DNA from: Brevibacillus centrosporus | Lineage (GTDB): Bacteria > Bacillota > Bacilli > Brevibacillales > Brevibacillaceae | NCBI RefSeq assembly: GCF_003710815.1 | Contig: NZ_RHHP01000008.1 | Coordinates: forward strand, 1 to 64,000 | Direction of reading: 5' to 3' | Length of the DNA: 64,000 nt | Shown: positions 1 through 9,659 of the stretch, in pieces | How the letters are laid out: every line of letters begins with the position of its first letter | Numbering within the stretch: the stretch's first letter is position 1 | The notes under the pieces: generated by a model | Told to the model about the DNA's origin: nothing | The model's database searches: none | The model's input: only the letters and a program-made list of their open reading frames with translations | Translations under genes and position numbers: made by a program

Positions 1-470
1 TCCCAAATACAGATGGTAGCTTAATTCAAATCATTTTTCCGTTCCTCACTAGAGTTTGGGAATAAACCAACAACAGAAGCACGGAGCAGCCGCAGGATCT
101 ATTCCGTAAGGGCAACGACCCAGTAAAGGAGCAAGAAGCGGCGTCCACACCTTGAGAGGCAGAACGAAGGAATGTAAGGGCGAAGACCCAGCGTGACATG
201 GGAGGGTAAGCCGTCAGGGGAATGGAGTGGATATCCAAATGTGCGGTCATACGATTCATCCACAGATTGGAAAAAAGATTCGAATCTCTATTCCCGCAAC
301 CGGCTTATACAGAAAAATATTCCATAATTACATACTTCACCCACCTCTCTGGAATGTTGATGGTTGAAAATCTAAGAATGAGTGAGTAAACGCGAGAAAA
401 AATTAATTTATAGTGGGAGGGAAGATGTAAAAAAGCACCCTACCCGGGTGCTTTCAAAGGAAAACGACAA
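1..470. other. Left-edge stretch without a convincing gene
   Basis: I see no credible coding sequence here. Bases 60-240 contain two short similar stretches, GTAAGGGCAACGACCCAG near 106 and GTAAGGGCGAAGACCCAG near 174, each able to form a small GGG/CCC hairpin. This pattern and the purine-rich text recall a structured RNA or a group II intron remnant, but I cannot identify a domain V or an intron-encoded protein. The rest of the stretch is AT-rich spacer up to the terminator of the cupin gene. Confidence 0.3.
432..454 (-). terminator. Rho-independent terminator of the cupin gene
   Basis: A 9-bp perfect stem, AAAGCACCC pairing with GGGTGCTTT around a 5-base loop, is followed on the minus strand by a run of T residues. 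It lies 18 bases past the cupin stop codon. Confidence 0.8.
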
Positions 471-471
471 C

Positions 472-1026
472 TTACGTATGGTTTCTTTCTGAAGCCATAG
501 CAATGGCCTTCGTTTCATGAACGGTGCCAAAGGGATGCTCGGGTGGCGCATAGATCGAGTAAACCTTCAATGGGGTATAACCCGTGTTGATTACATTATG
601 CCATGTACCTGCAGGAACCATAATGGCATCGTCGTCACAGACTCTTTGTTCAAAATCCAATCGATCTTTACGGGGGCCCATTTGCACAAGCCCTTGCCCT
701 TCTTCAATGCGTATGAATTGATCCGTCTCGGGATGGACTTCCAAACCGATGTCATCTCCAACATCGATACTCATGAGCGTTACCTGCAGGTGCTTTCCAG
801 TCCACAAAGCAGTGCGGTACGTATTATTTTGTAGAGAGGCCCGGTTTATATTCACGACTGCTGGCTGTGGCCCATAATCTCTTAATACGAGGCTTCCACC
901 GTAAGAGCTCTGGCTATAGCTCCCATGGTAATAGGGTTGCCCCCAATTGTAGCTCCAGCTACTCGGGCTCCAGCTGCTGGGCATCAGATGATACCACGGG
1001 TAGTGGTAATGGATAGGTCGATACAT
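472..1026 (-). CDS. Cupin domain protein with Tyr/Ser-rich N-terminus
   Basis: This 184-residue protein has a roughly 60-residue N-terminus rich in Tyr, Ser, Trp, Pro and His, followed by one cupin fold. Cupin motif 1 is seen as GLEVHPETDQFIRIEEGQG and motif 2 as PAGTWHNVINTG, so candidate metal ligands (His, Glu, His) are present. Cupins of this sort resemble mannose-6-phosphate isomerase-type domains; the substrate cannot be told. The Tyr/Pro/His-rich leader is like spore or surface proteins of Bacillales, which is only a suggestion. The ATG at 1026 follows a good AAAGGAGC ribosome binding site. The gene stands alone and ends at a strong terminator. Confidence 0.8.
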   Translation of the reverse strand: MYRPIHYHYPWYHLMPSSWSPSSWSYNWGQPYYHGSYSQSSYGGSLVLRDYGPQPAVVNINRASLQNNTYRTALWTGKHLQVTLMSIDVGDDIGLEVHPETDQFIRIEEGQGLVQMGPRKDRLDFEQRVCDDDAIMVPAGTWHNVINTGYTPLKVYSIYAPPEHPFGTVHETKAIAMASERNHT

Positions 1027-1123
1027 GTCTAAGCTCCTTTCTTCATACCTTGCACGTCATTATCCTATGCACCTGCCCATGAGAAGGTAACCGATTTGGG
1101 CATGAGTCCAGTAGCAAAAGAGA

Positions 1124-1147
1124 CGGACCCGACATGTGTCAGATCCG
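1124..1147 (-). terminator. Terminator of the LacI-family gene
   Basis: On the minus strand a 10-bp stem with two G-T pairs and an ACAT loop is followed by TCTCTTTT, about 75 bases past the regulator's stop codon. Confidence 0.6.
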
Positions 1148-1221
1148 ACTGAAAAGATTCTATGAATATCCATGCTCCCTACTTTGTCTGTGCCAATAGC
1201 TTGGGTCTGTGCAGACAAACT

Positions 1222-2205
1222 TTACGTCGATTTTCTCTCTACCAAAACCGGCAGCAGCACCTGCTCTTCTTTCCCCCATACTTTTCCCTGGTTGATGATC
1301 CGCTCGTGCAGCATTTCAAATGCGTACTTGCCCATCTGCTTGCTGGAGCTGGAAACGGTCGTAATCTCCAGCAGCTCGCCGATGGGCTGATCATCACAGC
1401 CGATGATCGCGATGTCTTGGGGTATGTTTAGGCCCAGCCTGCTTGCCTCTTTGTACAGCCCAGCTGCGATGTGATTACAGGAGACGATCATCGCGGTCGG
1501 CCGATTCTCCAGCTGCATGAGCTTGCTGGCGACCTCCATCCCGTCTTGGATCGTCACGCAATCCTCAAAGGCCCACTCAGGGTCTGGAGTCATGCCAATC
1601 GAGCGCAGATTTTCCTCGTACGCACGCTTGCGATGCTGGCTGTTGAAGCTGTTTTTTCGTCCCAGGCAGTACCCGATCCGGCGATGTCCCTTCTGGATCA
1701 GATACTCCATCCCGATGAGAAACGTCTGGTAGTGGTCGATGTGCACACTCGAGACTGTCGTCGTATCATTGGCTTCACAGGTGATGATCGGTCCGTATTC
1801 CGCATACTCCGTGAGCGTATCGCAGGAATTGGCCCTGGAAAACATGATCAAGCCGTCGATTTTTTTATTGGTCAGCAGCTGCAAAATGCTGCGTTCATGT
1901 TCAAGACTGTTGTTTGTCTGGCATACCATCATCTTGTAATCGTGAAGAGCCGCTTCCGCCGCGATCCCCTCGAGAATGGTGCTGTAATACTGGTTGTTTA
2001 CCATCGGAAGCGTCACCCCAAGCACCTTCGTTTTTCCCGTCGAGAGGTGGACAGCGTTACTGTTTTGTATGTAATTGTGCTCCTCGATAATCTGGAGGAC
2101 CCTCGCTCGTTTTTGCTCGTTTACGTATTTGTGGTTGTTTAGTACACGTGAAACCGTAGAAACCGAAACACCAGCCAATTGCGCAATTTCTTTTATATTA
2201 GGCAC
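1222..2205 (-). CDS. LacI-family transcriptional regulator
   Basis: The N-terminal helix-turn-helix is clear (IKEIAQLAGVSVSTVSRVLN), followed by the YVNEQKRARVLQII hinge and a periplasmic-binding-protein-like sensor domain with typical GVTLPMVNNQYYS and IDGLIMFSR strands. It should be a sugar-responsive repressor of about 327 residues, the usual family length. I place the start at the GTG at 2205 because a GAGGGG ribosome binding site lies 8 bases upstream and the family begins just before the helix-turn-helix; an upstream ATG in the same frame at 2286 would add a non-conserved leader. It is divergent from the YczE-like membrane gene, which it may control. The inducer is unknown. Confidence 0.9.
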   Translation of the reverse strand: MPNIKEIAQLAGVSVSTVSRVLNNHKYVNEQKRARVLQIIEEHNYIQNSNAVHLSTGKTKVLGVTLPMVNNQYYSTILEGIAAEAALHDYKMMVCQTNNSLEHERSILQLLTNKKIDGLIMFSRANSCDTLTEYAEYGPIITCEANDTTTVSSVHIDHYQTFLIGMEYLIQKGHRRIGYCLGRKNSFNSQHRKRAYEENLRSIGMTPDPEWAFEDCVTIQDGMEVASKLMQLENRPTAMIVSCNHIAAGLYKEASRLGLNIPQDIAIIGCDDQPIGELLEITTVSSSSKQMGKYAFEMLHERIINQGKVWGKEEQVLLPVLVERKST

Positions 2206-2328
2206 TCGGATAACCCCTCTGACTTCTCTTTCATCAAGTTCTATCACCATCAAAGCATATTCCGCTTGCTCTGAAAAGCGTTTCACATGGTATGCTCGCC
2301 TTATGTAGAAGGAAAGGAGTCATTTATT

Positions 2329-2961
2329 GTGATTCGCTTAAAGTTTGAATACGTTTTGTTTCTAGTCGGCTTGCTGATTTTGGCGCTCGGCATCAACATG
2401 ATGACGACCATTACCTCCTTTGGTCTGAGTCCATACGATTCGCTCTTTATTGCCCTCTTTCAAAACTTCGGGATCTCCATCGGCTTCTGGATGTTTGCCA
2501 TTAACTTTACCTTTGTCTGTATCGTCTTTTTCATGGATCGCAGCTATATTACGGTGGGGTCCCTTTTGGTTATGATTTTGATTTCTGTCTTTGTCGATCT
2601 GATCGGGTCGATCGATACGCTCATGGCTGGCATCCGCACATTACCCCCGCTTCTGACGATGGCGCTCGGAAACATCTGCATCGGCAGTGGCATCGGGCTG
2701 TATGTATGTACACAGGTGTGCACTGCTCCACAGGAATCATTTGTGCTCGTCATGTCGAAGCGATTGAAATGGACATTCAGACGGACGGAAATTTTGCTGG
2801 CTTGCCTGTTTTTGAGCGCCAGCTTTCTGTTAGATGGCCCCATTTATTACGGAACGATCGTCCTGTCCTTTACCACAGGGTACATTATTCAAGCGGCGAT
2901 TAATGTGGGGAATAAGCTGCTTCAACGGGTAAATGGCGCAAAAAAAGTGCAGGCAGCGTAA
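2329..2961 (+). CDS. YczE/YitT-like integral membrane protein
   Basis: A hydrophobic protein of about 210 residues with five or six predicted membrane spans, starting with FEYVLFLVGLLILALGINMM and containing the TSFGLSPYDSLF and GLYVCTQVCTAPQESFVLV segments typical of the YczE/YyaS family, whose members are predicted transporters of unknown substrate. The GTG at 2329 is chosen as start because AAGGAG lies 9 bases upstream; an ATG at 2287 in frame lacks such a site. Divergent from the LacI-type gene, with a spacer of about 120 bases that should hold both promoters. A strong hairpin follows the stop codon. Confidence 0.8.
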   Translation: MIRLKFEYVLFLVGLLILALGINMMTTITSFGLSPYDSLFIALFQNFGISIGFWMFAINFTFVCIVFFMDRSYITVGSLLVMILISVFVDLIGSIDTLMAGIRTLPPLLTMALGNICIGSGIGLYVCTQVCTAPQESFVLVMSKRLKWTFRRTEILLACLFLSASFLLDGPIYYGTIVLSFTTGYIIQAAINVGNKLLQRVNGAKKVQAA

Positions 2962-2991
2962 AGGCTAGTCTGGAATCTAAAAGCAATGAAG

Positions 2992-3031
2992 AGAGCCCAA
3001 GCGGTTGAAATAGCGATCGCTTGGGCTCTTT
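2992..3031 (+). terminator. Terminator of the YczE-like gene
   Basis: An AGAGCCCAAGCG / CGCTTGGGCTCT stem of 12 bp with a 14-base loop is followed by TTTG. Being symmetrical, it may also help terminate jetC transcription from the other side. Confidence 0.75.
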
Positions 3032-3090
3032 GTGTACGTTTTCCTATCCAACTGGATTTTCTCGCTCATTTTCGTACATAGCCAAAGCAA

Positions 3091-6000
3091 TTAGACTCCC
3101 TCTACTTTTGCAATCCCTATTACTTTACTTCTTGTTTCAATCGGATCATGGTGCACAACAAATGCCTTCGAAAAACGATTCATATACGATTGTTCATGTG
3201 ACTTTGGAGTCAAAACGATCATTTTCCTTCCCAGTTCATGCACGTACAAATCAAATACCTTTGATTTCCGATTTTCGTCAAGCGCGCTGTCAAATTCATC
3301 GAGAACAATGAACCCCGGAGCTGTCTGGATATTTTGTAACAGCGCCAGAGCAAATAAAAGGGAGCTGAGCGATTCTTCTCCTCCAGATACCCCTTTTCCT
3401 ACTTTTCCTCCGCGCGCTTTAATGCTGACATCCTCCATAGATCCGCGATGCCCTTCCTTCCGAACCTTTATATACAATTTGAAATGGACACGCTTTTTAT
3501 GGTCCTCATATGATTCCCAGTTGATGTCCCCTTCAAATTGGAAATGTCCCAAGTACGTCTTGAAGCGCTGCTGGATTTCCAAAACACGCATGTTTATCAT
3601 CGTCTCCATTTTATCACGGAGTTGTTCAGCTCGTTCCTTGTCTTGCTCAAGCAATATGCTTGTCCGCTTGAACTCGTTATCCAACCGTTCATATTCGGTA
3701 TTGGCTGTCTCATAATTTGCCGGAGCTGCCGGATCAATGCCGTCTTCCATCCTGGCTTGATTCCAAATCACCTTTCCTCTTTCACGGTCATTTTGCCATT
3801 GCTGAAAGGATCCCTTCCTTTCCTGTGGGTTTTCTGCCAGTACCATGGAATACACATCCGGCATCAATCCCTTCATGTCGGTTACTTCTTTGATGATTTG
3901 AACAAGCTCTCCTTCTGCCAGCTCTTTTTCATGCTCACAGTTTTCCTTTTGCTTCTTTCTCGAACGAAGACTCGCGTCAATGCTTTCCAGATCGTCGGAC
4001 ATTTTTCTGATTTTACGTTCGGTCTGTTTGAGCTTCGAATCCAAAAGTTCGATTTCTTGCTCCAACATTAAATTCTTGTCGCTTTCTTTCTTCTTTTGTT
4101 CCCTTTTCGCATCCGCTTGCTTGTCGAGTTCGTTTCGTTCCTCGTATTTATCTTTCAACTTCCCCAGTTCCTTGTAGAACTGTTCTTCTTCGTGCAATTG
4201 CTCCTCCAAAACTCCATGCTTGTATTGAAGGCGTGTATAAATGCCTATTTCTGTTTCCAGCCGCTCTATCTCCTGCTCGAGTGTCGCTTCGTTGTTTTGT
4301 TCCTCCTTCCATTTCTTCCTCAATGCTGTCCGCTCATATTGCTTCGTCATGAAGGCTTCCGATTCCCTGACTTGATGGACAATGCTATTTAACTCCTGCA
4401 AAGTCTTCGTATCAGCCACAATCTGCTCCTCTAACCATGACAGCTTCTGTGAAAGCTGTTCGCTCATTCTGTGTACTTCCTGTTTTCGGACAGACAACGC
4501 TTTTGCGCTCAGGATAAACCTTTCCTTCTCTTGTGGTCCTCGCATCCCTAACGAATCGATCAAGATCCCATTTTGAATGGAAATCCTTTCACCCTTGAAA
4601 CATTGCTCTACCCACCAGAGCGCTTTGATTGCATGCGGAATCTCTTCCTCCGTCAGCCCTTCCCTGACCCTAATATGAAGATCAGGCAGTTCCGTAACAG
4701 AACGGTCCGGCACAAGTTTCATCAAAGGCACATGGTACAGGTCATTAGGCGGATTCACATCGACTCCGTTGAAAAACACCGTGTATTTGATCGCCTGAAA
4801 CAGCTGCTCGTCTTGTAGCTTGGCTGTTTCGGTCATTTCAATGAGCTCGCGCAAAGGGTATGCCTTCACTTGTCTTGACCGAAACCATTTCATTGATTCC
4901 GCTTGACGGGTAGACAAATCGCGGCCTTCTTCAAGTAACACCTGTTCATCTTTTAGCTGACGCAATTCTAGGGACATGCTCCTTTTGATCTCTTTATTCT
5001 CGTCGATCGTTTTATCAAGAGCGTCCATTCGCGCCTGCACCATATGGCTGCTTTTATACTCCCGAAGCCTTTCCTGATGCATCGCTTCCTGCCGCTCAGC
5101 AGACATCACTTTTTCTTTCAGTTCGGCAATTTGCTCTACCGTTCTCCGCCAGTCCTGCTTTTTCTCTTCTAATGCAGTCTTTACGTGGACATAGGCTTTG
5201 TTCGTTTCCTCCTTTTCTATCCACAGCTTTTGCAGGGCAGCTTTGACTTCTTCTTCTGATCTCGTGATTTTGCTCTTGCGTTCGGTAATATCCCTCAGCT
5301 CTTTATCCAGCTCTGCCATTCGCTCCAGAATCGTACGGAGTTCCGTTTCGACATGGTCGATATTTTTTCTCGTCTCTTCCATCCATTCTTCCCTTGATTT
5401 AATCTCTTCGTTGATCGCTTCCATACTTTCTGCGGTACTTTCTTTTTGACTCAACTTTAATGCTTGTTCTTCGCGCATTTCTTCCATCTCTACTTCCAAC
5501 TGCTGCATGATATCAAGCAACCTGTCTTTCTCCCTGTAAAAATGGCGCTCTAATCGCAGCAACGATCCAAGATAAAGCCCTCCTCCTTCCCGCAGCCTTT
5601 TTTGATTGTCCACATACCGGTCGAGAGCCACCCTTTTCATGGATAGCTCTTGTTTCATTCTCTTTACATTCATTTCAGAAGACCGCAGCGTTTCTTCCGT
5701 CTCCTTCAGCTTTTCCATGCTCTCTTCCCAGTCTCGCTGAACCTTGTCGATCCCATGCATTTCACTAAAAATACGAAAGCGTTCCTCCGGGTGCATAACC
5801 GCGAATTGATTGACCTCCTGCTGATACCAAATCAGGTAAAATAAATCAGGGTCTATTTTGTATTTTTGCTGCAAGTCTTTTTTGTAAGCCGTAAAATTGT
5901 AATAGCGATCCCCTGACGTGTACGAAACCGTCTCTTCCCATTGATCGATATGATCCCCTTTTGAAATCGAAAATTCCTTTTTAACAGGCTGACCCGGTTC

Positions 6001-6300
6001 CTGGACCATGTAAAGAGTAAATTCGATAAAGGCGGGAGCATCAATCTTCATCAAGCCATCGTTTTTAAGAAGAAAGGATATTTTCGCTCTCCATGTTTCA
6101 TTAGCCTGCAAATTTCGGGATCTCAGCCCCTCTGCATCTACTTTGGACGAATACAGGACCGCTCCCATGCAAAAGGAAATGGTGGATTTCCCTGCTCCAT
6201 TCGGCCCTGTAATTAATATGTGACTATCAAACCCAGATAAATCCAGCAAGGTTGGCGGGTAGTCTCTTACCCCAGAAAAAGTAAGCCTCCACGGAATCAT
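3091..6300 (-). CDS. jetC: Wadjet JetC, SMC-like ATPase
   Basis: This 1069-residue SMC/MukB-like ATPase is the motor of the Wadjet anti-plasmid complex, a condensin-type machine that extrudes and then cleaves closed circular DNA. The N-terminus has a Walker A motif (ITGPNGAGKST), the middle is a long coiled coil with a hinge-like insert around residues 450-600, and the C-terminus carries the signature SGGEESLSSLLFALALL and Walker B VLDEFDSALDEN. The ATG follows AAAGGAG and overlaps the jetB stop (ATGA), showing translational coupling. It is the last gene of a four-gene operon jetD-jetA-jetB-jetC. All ATPase motifs look intact, so it should be functional. Confidence 0.92.
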   Translation of the reverse strand: MIPWRLTFSGVRDYPPTLLDLSGFDSHILITGPNGAGKSTISFCMGAVLYSSKVDAEGLRSRNLQANETWRAKISFLLKNDGLMKIDAPAFIEFTLYMVQEPGQPVKKEFSISKGDHIDQWEETVSYTSGDRYYNFTAYKKDLQQKYKIDPDLFYLIWYQQEVNQFAVMHPEERFRIFSEMHGIDKVQRDWEESMEKLKETEETLRSSEMNVKRMKQELSMKRVALDRYVDNQKRLREGGGLYLGSLLRLERHFYREKDRLLDIMQQLEVEMEEMREEQALKLSQKESTAESMEAINEEIKSREEWMEETRKNIDHVETELRTILERMAELDKELRDITERKSKITRSEEEVKAALQKLWIEKEETNKAYVHVKTALEEKKQDWRRTVEQIAELKEKVMSAERQEAMHQERLREYKSSHMVQARMDALDKTIDENKEIKRSMSLELRQLKDEQVLLEEGRDLSTRQAESMKWFRSRQVKAYPLRELIEMTETAKLQDEQLFQAIKYTVFFNGVDVNPPNDLYHVPLMKLVPDRSVTELPDLHIRVREGLTEEEIPHAIKALWWVEQCFKGERISIQNGILIDSLGMRGPQEKERFILSAKALSVRKQEVHRMSEQLSQKLSWLEEQIVADTKTLQELNSIVHQVRESEAFMTKQYERTALRKKWKEEQNNEATLEQEIERLETEIGIYTRLQYKHGVLEEQLHEEEQFYKELGKLKDKYEERNELDKQADAKREQKKKESDKNLMLEQEIELLDSKLKQTERKIRKMSDDLESIDASLRSRKKQKENCEHEKELAEGELVQIIKEVTDMKGLMPDVYSMVLAENPQERKGSFQQWQNDRERGKVIWNQARMEDGIDPAAPANYETANTEYERLDNEFKRTSILLEQDKERAEQLRDKMETMINMRVLEIQQRFKTYLGHFQFEGDINWESYEDHKKRVHFKLYIKVRKEGHRGSMEDVSIKARGGKVGKGVSGGEESLSSLLFALALLQNIQTAPGFIVLDEFDSALDENRKSKVFDLYVHELGRKMIVLTPKSHEQSYMNRFSKAFVVHHDPIETRSKVIGIAKVEGV

Positions 6301-6995
6301 TCCTGTTCTCCTTTCGGGTAAAGATTATAGCGCCGGAAAAACTTTAAAACTTCTTCTTTGTTCAGCTGGTGCGATTGGCTGAACTCCACTGTACGACGCA
6401 AAAAAGAATCAGAGAACAGGTTCGCCCCTATAGCCGTAAGCTGGTATGCCTTTTCCTGAGAATTGGTGTCGTATTCTTCAATTGCCCCGATCTTCTTTAA
6501 TGGATCAATGTTCAATAAGATTCGCTGGTTCGCTTTGGTAGTTTCATGCCCCAAAGCGTTCAACAGCTGATCAAACAAAGTAAACTCATGCTGCAATACT
6601 TCCTGCTGGTAAAACATGTAGAGGAGAATCGCCAAGCTTTCTTTTGTCAACGTGTTGCGAGCCGCTCGTGCTGGTACCCGCATTAACGCAACAACTTGAT
6701 CACGCTTCTCATCATAAATCACTCGAAAATACCGACTAACCGCTTGATTAAGCCTGATTAAAAAGGAGTGAAATTTTTCCCCGTCATCTTGGATTTGCAG
6801 CTGTTTTTCCACTTCTTTTCGAGAAATACCAAAATTCCCGGATCGAATGGAGGCAGAGGAAGAGAAGAGGATATTCATAAAGGTTAGCTCTTCAGCCTCC
6901 GTTAGAACGCCTTTTAATGACTGCATGACATTTAGTGGATTTACATTGATTTCAGCTCTTGCTTCGCTTTCGGATGATATTGGCTCGATCTTCAT
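6297..6995 (-). CDS. jetB: Wadjet JetB, MukE/MksE-like subunit
   Basis: A 232-residue protein placed exactly where the small winged-helix kite-like subunit of Wadjet is expected, between jetA and jetC. It has alternating helical segments and charged turns typical of MukE/MksE-like proteins but no catalytic motif; identification leans on context. In the complex JetB bridges the kleisin JetA and the JetC heads. It overlaps the end of jetA by 44 bases and jetC by 4, so the operon is tightly coupled. The ATG at 6995 has a GGGAG ribosome binding site inside the jetA reading frame. Confidence 0.85.
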   Translation of the reverse strand: MKIEPISSESEARAEINVNPLNVMQSLKGVLTEAEELTFMNILFSSSASIRSGNFGISRKEVEKQLQIQDDGEKFHSFLIRLNQAVSRYFRVIYDEKRDQVVALMRVPARAARNTLTKESLAILLYMFYQQEVLQHEFTLFDQLLNALGHETTKANQRILLNIDPLKKIGAIEEYDTNSQEKAYQLTAIGANLFSDSFLRRTVEFSQSHQLNKEEVLKFFRRYNLYPKGEQE

Positions 6996-8358
6996 GATTC
7001 ATCCACTCCCATTTTCTTTCATACTCACGTAATCCTGTCTCTTCTGTTTTGGTGATTGTCATTTTTTTATTGCCGACTAATGCAGAAATCGCTGTGAGAG
7101 CATTCACGGCATCGCTCCACTGGTCGGTCGTTGCTTCTATAACCACCTGTTCAATCAGTGCTTCTTCATGCTTGTTCATATAAGACTCGATCTGTTCCGT
7201 TTCGATCATGGCTTTTGTGAGCATCCATTTCGAATCTCCCAGCAATGCTTCCATCTCCTGAATGGAAATTTCTTCTGCAAGAAATATTAATTCCTCTTCG
7301 TCATCGACCAGTGGTTCCACATAGGGTTCGTATGTCTCTAAATAGGAGACCGCTTCCTCAATCGCAGCAGCAGAAAGGGGCGCAGCAAACTTGACAGGAA
7401 ACCACATACCGTCGACTGCCTCTTCTTCATACTGATTCTGCTCCATGAAACTTAGCATCTGATACACATTAGGTACATCAGATTCAAGCGGAGGATCAAA
7501 CATTTGAATGATAAACTCGCGCACTTTTTCTGGTTGGATCGAGGAAGTTAATGGCGTTTTTTGCATATGAGTAAACTTCAAGTACTTGTTAATCATTCCT
7601 AGGCTTAGATTCGTTCCTTCTGCTAGAACGGCTGTCCCGTTTTGCATCAGGTTAGCCAAAACAATACTGTCTTCCAAGGTTTCAAATTGCCGAAGTCGTT
7701 CTTGCAGTTTTTGATCAAGCTCCTCCATTAGCTGATGAATCAGCTCGAGCTGCGGGAGGGCATTGCGGTCAGCCAGCATTTCCAGCTCACGCTCCTTCAT
7801 CAGCTGAATGGCATTTTCGACATTGCGAATCATACTGGCGATCTTGTTCCCACCGGAAATCCCATGATCGTCGTATGCTTCACTGATTTCCGCATCTCGT
7901 TTCGCCTGGAAAAGAGAACGGCCTATGTCATCACGCATGTAATACGCCAACGAATCGTTAGCCAGGCGAATCAACGCATCCATCATCCGCTTCCCCAGAT
8001 CTCTCATCTTCAACTGCCGCGACTGTTTGGAAATCCAGTTGTATTTGACCAAGATGTTAATGACCTGCTCCACACTCTTTTTAGAAGGCGGTTCTGGGTC
8101 TTTGTAACGATTCCGATAGCGGTAATAGACAGTCTCTGCATTTTCAATTGGGTCATCTAGACCAAGAGCCTCTTCATTTAATAATTGAATGACACGTAAA
8201 AAACGCAAAATTTGACCAGGTACGTGAAACGAAGCATGTGAACCTAACTCGCTTAATATTCCTGACAAAGACGCGATATCCCGCATCGACTGCATGATCT
8301 CAGGTCCAGACTCATCAGAATGAAAAATGGAAATCAAAGGGCGATCCACTTTTTCCAA
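6952..8358 (-). CDS. jetA: Wadjet JetA, kleisin-like subunit
   Basis: A 468-residue mostly helical, acidic protein in the kleisin (MukF/MksF-like) position of the Wadjet operon. N-terminal winged-helix-like segments (residues about 30-120) are followed by helical and acidic regions, as in JetA proteins. JetA links the two JetC heads and holds JetB. Start is a TTG at 8358, 9 bases after GGGAGG and inside the end of jetD (25-base overlap). To my eye it does not resemble the DUF3375 type of JetA found in type I systems, so a type II or III assignment is more likely, but I could not test this. Confidence 0.8.
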   Translation of the reverse strand: MEKVDRPLISIFHSDESGPEIMQSMRDIASLSGILSELGSHASFHVPGQILRFLRVIQLLNEEALGLDDPIENAETVYYRYRNRYKDPEPPSKKSVEQVINILVKYNWISKQSRQLKMRDLGKRMMDALIRLANDSLAYYMRDDIGRSLFQAKRDAEISEAYDDHGISGGNKIASMIRNVENAIQLMKERELEMLADRNALPQLELIHQLMEELDQKLQERLRQFETLEDSIVLANLMQNGTAVLAEGTNLSLGMINKYLKFTHMQKTPLTSSIQPEKVREFIIQMFDPPLESDVPNVYQMLSFMEQNQYEEEAVDGMWFPVKFAAPLSAAAIEEAVSYLETYEPYVEPLVDDEEELIFLAEEISIQEMEALLGDSKWMLTKAMIETEQIESYMNKHEEALIEQVVIEATTDQWSDAVNALTAISALVGNKKMTITKTEETGLREYERKWEWMNHEDRANIIRKRSKS

Positions 8359-9659
8359 TCCTCAGCACCTCCCAGAACTTGTTCCTGTTCTGCTCTATGT
8401 TGTTTCAAAAATGCTTTCATGTATTCTTCGTAATCCTCCCAGGAGGTCATTACTTTAAAATCATGGGTAATCCATTTGAAAGCAACCCGGTGATGATCCA
8501 CAGCTAAATATAGTTCCTTTGCGATAATCAAACCATCAGGATCATAGTCACTCCAGATGATGATTTGCTCCGGTGTTCCGTTTTTCACCAGTTGCCGAAT
8601 GCAAAGTCTGTGTGAGCTCCTGAGATGCCCATCAGCACAGAGGACGATAGAGTTTGTCTCCTGCAAAAAGCCTTGTTCGGCAGCCATTCGCGTCAGTATC
8701 GCCCGATTTTCAACCAGCCAAATTGTCGTTGCTTCCGTCGTGTACTCTTCTTCGACAATTGCCAAATCTGTCAAAGCATGTACGGGTCCAAACCGATAAG
8801 CTGAAAACTGTCCCGTAATCTTCCCAGAAAAATAAAGAGGCGTAATCTTCCCCAAGCTGGTCATTCCAAGAGAATCTGCTGGACATTGTGCCCACTCTTC
8901 TAATTGAGCGAGAAATTCCCCCTTATAGGAATCAAATGCCTTCGATCCCCCAATCTCCCGATAATAATTGGCCCCAATTTCCTTCCAATCAAAATTCGCT
9001 CTTGAAAAGGCTAGACGTATGAATGCCACGATAAAGTGAAGAAAATTCATACGTTTGGAAACAGACCATCTTGCCGGAAAATGAGAGGATGTCCCTAGCT
9101 CGCTATGCATTTGACCCGCTATTTCCGAAATCAAGCAGGTCAATGCGTGCAACCCCCTTTTTCTATGAGTCGCATAGGGGATTTCAGAGCTGTCTCCAAA
9201 GGTAGCCGCACTCTCTCTCAAGGTTTGAAGCAGCTCCTCAACCGCATATTTTCTCTGCAGAGCTTTCTCGGATTCGTATTTGTAAAAGCGATACCCCCTT
9301 CGATATTGCATGGAATCCATTGTTTTTCCATCTTTTTTAAACCGGACTTCCCTGATCACCCAGCCAAGCTCCAACCATCGCATTGTTTTAGGTTCCCGGT
9401 CATCTAATGTAATTTTCCTTTTGGATGAGAAGAGCTTTATTAGCTCTTCGTCAGGATGCTCATCTGAAGAATCCGGCTGGCTCGTCGATAGTGTAAGCAC
9501 TCCTACTACCCGATAAGTTCGTTCTGTCCGTTTGATTATATTTACATCGATAAATGGCAATTCGAGTTGGTTGCTGCCCGTATTCATTTCGAGTTGTTCA
9601 GAGCTTTTCAGTATAAATTTTTCAATATAGGATATGAGTAAAGGATCTAGCTTGTCCAT
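8334..9659 (-). CDS. jetD: Wadjet JetD, Toprim-type nuclease
   Basis: This 441-residue protein is the DNA-cleaving subunit of Wadjet. Its C-terminal half has the Toprim fold: the glutamate strand TIWLVENRA followed by the acidic strand IIWSDYDPDGLIIA, the metal-binding DxD pair of topoisomerase VI/Spo11-like nucleases. The N-terminal half (winged-helix and linker) matches the DUF3322 part of JetD proteins. A strong AGGAGG lies 5 bases before the ATG. It is the first gene of the operon here, with jetA, jetB and jetC following by overlaps; in the best-known type I loci jetD comes last, so this order is a useful subtype clue. Confidence 0.9.
   Translation of the reverse strand: MDKLDPLLISYIEKFILKSSEQLEMNTGSNQLELPFIDVNIIKRTERTYRVVGVLTLSTSQPDSSDEHPDEELIKLFSSKRKITLDDREPKTMRWLELGWVIREVRFKKDGKTMDSMQYRRGYRFYKYESEKALQRKYAVEELLQTLRESAATFGDSSEIPYATHRKRGLHALTCLISEIAGQMHSELGTSSHFPARWSVSKRMNFLHFIVAFIRLAFSRANFDWKEIGANYYREIGGSKAFDSYKGEFLAQLEEWAQCPADSLGMTSLGKITPLYFSGKITGQFSAYRFGPVHALTDLAIVEEEYTTEATTIWLVENRAILTRMAAEQGFLQETNSIVLCADGHLRSSHRLCIRQLVKNGTPEQIIIWSDYDPDGLIIAKELYLAVDHHRVAFKWITHDFKVMTSWEDYEEYMKAFLKQHRAEQEQVLGGAEDWKKWIAL

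Noticed and set aside
26..259. Minus-strand 77-codon frame
   Set aside because: Composition is unlike a protein and there is no ribosome binding site; the sequence looks like structured RNA or spacer.
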